Assembly: GCA_023417285.1 (NCBI GenBank)
Contig: JAEZFR010000001.1
Coordinates: 1 to 5,931, forward strand
Direction: 5' to 3'
From: Bacillota bacterium
Lineage (GTDB): Bacteria; Bacillota; Clostridia; Acetivibrionales; DSM-1351
DNA length: 5,931 nt
Part shown: piece after piece, positions 4,338 to 5,931 of the stretch
Layout of the letters: the number at the start of each line of letters is the position of its first letter
Position numbering within the stretch: position 1 is the first letter of the stretch
Program-made: the position numbers and the translations under genes
Notes under the pieces: generated by a model
What the model was told of the DNA's origin: nothing
What the model saw: only the letters and a program-made list of their open reading frames with translations
Database searches by the model: none

Positions 4338-5931
4338 ATGGTAAAAAATGAAATAGTATTTTTGATAAAGGGCCTAGACTGTGCAAATTGTGCTGCAAGC
4401 ATTGAAAGAGCAGTACAAAAGCTGGACGGCATTGATAACGTAGTTGTTGATTTCATTTCATCAAGGATGATTATTAATATTGAAAGTTCCGCCAATAGAG
4501 AAAGATTAGTTGAGATTGCTATGAGAACTGCTCATAAGGTTGAACATGGATTGAAAATTGTTGTGTTGGGTGATAAATCTTCTGATTTAAGAAGAGAGGG
4601 CATAAGTAAATCCCCAGTATGTGGTGAAAATTGTAGTTCCAATAATTGCACCGCCGCGAGTTGTGAAGATTTTAAGTGTGGTAGTTGTAGCATAGAAAAT
4701 CCTATAAGTGATGGTAATCACCAGGATGGTAACAATGGTAGTCACTATGATGATGGCCATAACAAGGGTAGTCACAATGACCATGAGGGCCACGACCACA
4801 GTCACGGCAGTTTAATATCAAGAAAAAAGCTTATTTTATTTAGCATAGGAGTTTTACTTTTTATTTCCGGCATTATTTTGAAATTGCCTTTTTACGCTGA
4901 GCTATCAGTATTTTTACTAAGTTACTTCATTATAGGTGGGGAAGTTGTACTAAAAGCCGGCAAGAACTTAATACGTGGAAGAGTGTTTGACGAAAACTTT
5001 TTAATGAGTATAGCCACAATAGGTGCATTTGCCATAAAAGAATTTCCAGAGGGCGTAGCAGTTATGCTTTTTTACCAGGTTGGAGAATTCTTTCAGGATA
5101 TGGCTGTAAACCGCTCACGCCGTTCCATAACTGCATTAATGGACATTAGACCAGACTTTGCAAATCTTAAGCAAGGGGATAAAGAGGTAAAGGTGTCTCC
5201 CCAAAATGTTAAAGTAGGAGACTACATTATTATTAAGCCCGGTGAAAAAATACCGCTTGATGGAAGGGTGGCAGATGGCAGCTCAACGCTAGATACTTCG
5301 GTACTAACCGGTGAGTCTATACCCCGTGAAGTTACTATTGGCAGTGAGGTGCTTTCAGGGTCGATTAATAAGAGTGGATTAATTACAGTAGAAGTCACAA
5401 AAGTATTTGGTGAATCTACAGTATCAAAAATCCTGGAATTAGTTCAGAATGCAAGCAGCAAAAAGGCACCAACCGAGAATTTTATCACTAAATTTGCGCG
5501 TTGGTATACACCTGCTGTAGTAATGGCGGCTGTGTTGGTAGCTGTTATCCCTCCGCTGGTATTGAGTGGGGCAACGTTCACAGAATGGGTGTATAAGGCA
5601 CTTTCATTCTTAGTAGTTTCTTGCCCATGTGCATTAGTCATATCTATTCCTTTGGGCTTTTTTGGTGGAATTGGAGGTGCATCAAAAAATGGTATTCTTG
5701 TTAAGGGGGGCAATTATCTAGAGGCACTAAATTCTGTTGAGACTGTTGTATTTGATAAGACTGGTACGTTGACAAAGGGTATATTTAAGGTGACAAAGAT
5801 ACAGACTTTGGAAAATATGTTATCTGCTGAATTTCAGAGTGATAAACTTTATGTTATTTCAGAACAGCAGAGTGATAATCCTAATGTTATTTCAGAATAT
5901 CAGAGTATTAATCCTAATGTAACTTCAGAAC
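4338..5931 (+). CDS. cadA: CadA/ZntA-type P1B heavy-metal-exporting ATPase (3' end cut off)
   Basis: The frame is open from ATG 4338 to the right edge (531 full codons). GAGGGA (4327-4332) is the ribosome binding site. Domains in order: an HMA domain (about 5-75) with the metal motif GLDCANC (Cys15, Cys18); a Cys- then His-rich linker (95-156); four membrane helices (about 163-182, 186-205, 219-234, 237-252); the actuator domain with KPGEKIPLDG (300-309) and TGES (324-327); two more helices (about 391-411, 417-445) carrying the transport motif Cys429-Pro-Cys431; then the P domain with Asp473 in DKTGTLT. SCPCALVISIP and GILVKGGNYLEAL fit the Zn/Cd/Pb group (P1B-2) rather than copper pumps. It would export divalent soft metals across the cytoplasmic membrane using ATP, under control of the upstream repressor. 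The N domain, the rest of the P domain and the last two helices lie outside the window. Oddly, an 11-residue tandem repeat starts at residue 500, only 27 residues after the phosphorylated Asp. Whether the gene is intact beyond the edge cannot be seen. Confidence 0.95.
   Translation, partial: MVKNEIVFLIKGLDCANCAASIERAVQKLDGIDNVVVDFISSRMIINIESSANRERLVEIAMRTAHKVEHGLKIVVLGDKSSDLRREGISKSPVCGENCSSNNCTAASCEDFKCGSCSIENPISDGNHQDGNNGSHYDDGHNKGSHNDHEGHDHSHGSLISRKKLILFSIGVLLFISGIILKLPFYAELSVFLLSYFIIGGEVVLKAGKNLIRGRVFDENFLMSIATIGAFAIKEFPEGVAVMLFYQVGEFFQDMAVNRSRRSITALMDIRPDFANLKQGDKEVKVSPQNVKVGDYIIIKPGEKIPLDGRVADGSSTLDTSVLTGESIPREVTIGSEVLSGSINKSGLITVEVTKVFGESTVSKILELVQNASSKKAPTENFITKFARWYTPAVVMAAVLVAVIPPLVLSGATFTEWVYKALSFLVVSCPCALVISIPLGFFGGIGGASKNGILVKGGNYLEALNSVETVVFDKTGTLTKGIFKVTKIQTLENMLSAEFQSDKLYVISEQQSDNPNVISEYQSINPNVTSE
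4620..4805 (+). other. Cys/His-rich metal-binding linker in the ATPase
   Basis: Between the HMA domain and the first membrane helix, residues 95-117 hold six Cys (95, 99, 104, 109, 114, 117), including C-x3-C and C-x2-C pairs. Residues 128-156 hold eight His (128, 136, 141, 146, 149, 152, 154, 156) among Gly, Asn, Asp and Ser, ending in HDHSHG. The DNA of the His part is a loose repeat of GGTAGTCAC/GATGGTAAC-like units. Such stretches in P1B ATPases bind metal and may store it, sense it or deliver it to the pump. The two-part Cys-then-His order is seen directly; function is inferred. Confidence 0.8.
5835..5931 (+). repeat. 33-bp in-frame tandem repeat inside the ATPase gene
   Basis: Three units are visible: 5835-5867, 5868-5900 and 5901-5931 (31 of 33 bases; cut by the edge). 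Unit 1 and unit 2 agree at 28 of 33 bases, and units 2 and 3 at 26 of 31. They encode QSDKLYVISEQ, QSDNPNVISEY and QSINPNVTSE. The preceding 11 residues, QTLENMLSAEF (5802-5834), also begin with Gln and have Glu at position 10, and share TATGTTAT in the DNA with unit 1, so they may be a decayed fourth copy. The unit length is a multiple of three, so copy changes would keep the frame. The array may continue beyond the window. Confidence 0.9.

Noticed and set aside
4587..4805. Minus-strand open frame with a very hydrophobic, Val/Ile/Thr-rich translation resembling a membrane protein
   Set aside because: It is the antisense of the Gly/Asn/His-rich linker of the ATPase. His, Asn and Gly codons read backwards as Val, Ile and Thr. 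It has no ribosome binding site and lies fully inside a strong CDS.
5444..5713. Minus-strand open frame of 89 codons
   Set aside because: It lies opposite the CPC transport region of the ATPase, whose + strand motifs are unmistakable.

Overview
The window is AT-rich and gene-dense. Every supported gene lies on the + strand, with purine-rich ribosome binding sites and occasional TTG starts. The proteins look like those of low-GC Gram-positive bacteria, most likely a Clostridia member of the Ruminiclostridium/Clostridium type. That placement is inferred from protein style and gene content, not from a marker gene.

Layout. (1) Positions 3-602 hold the C-terminal third or so of a GH13 alpha-glucan hydrolase of the neopullulanase/cyclomaltodextrinase type, cut by the left edge. 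A small ArsC/Spx-fold protein (619-957) follows 16 bases later. A strong rho-independent terminator (1014-1065) closes this unit. (2) A TTG-started family 2 glycosyltransferase with a TPR-like C-terminal half (1085-2188) begins only about 20 bases after that terminator. (3) A complete acyl-CoA synthetase/AMP-binding ligase (2274-3755) has its own promoter with a perfect extended -10 (TGC-TATAAT). (4) A 201-base intergenic region (3756-3956) holds a possible three-way-junction fold and then a compact promoter/operator of the SmtB/ArsR/CadC type. (5) A metal-resistance operon follows: a CadC-type ArsR-family repressor (3957-4328), then 9 bases later a CadA/ZntA-type P1B ATPase (4338 to the right edge, incomplete).

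How the genes work together. The cad pair forms a self-contained sense-and-export circuit. The repressor carries both a Cys-rich alpha3N-type site and an alpha5 DxH-x10-HxxE site, and probably binds the palindrome overlapping its own promoter. Cd(II), Zn(II) or Pb(II) would release it, allowing production of the exporter. The other genes (glucan hydrolysis, glycosyl transfer, acyl activation) look like ordinary chromosomal genes with no evident functional link to the cad operon.

I found no wholly new system. The most unusual feature is an in-frame 33-bp (11-residue) tandem repeat just after the DKTGT phosphorylation motif of the ATPase, where the family normally enters its nucleotide-binding domain. 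It runs off the right edge. Next are the Cys- then His-rich linker between the ATPase's HMA domain and its membrane part, the layered operator, the possible junction RNA, and the hairpin just before the glycosyltransferase.
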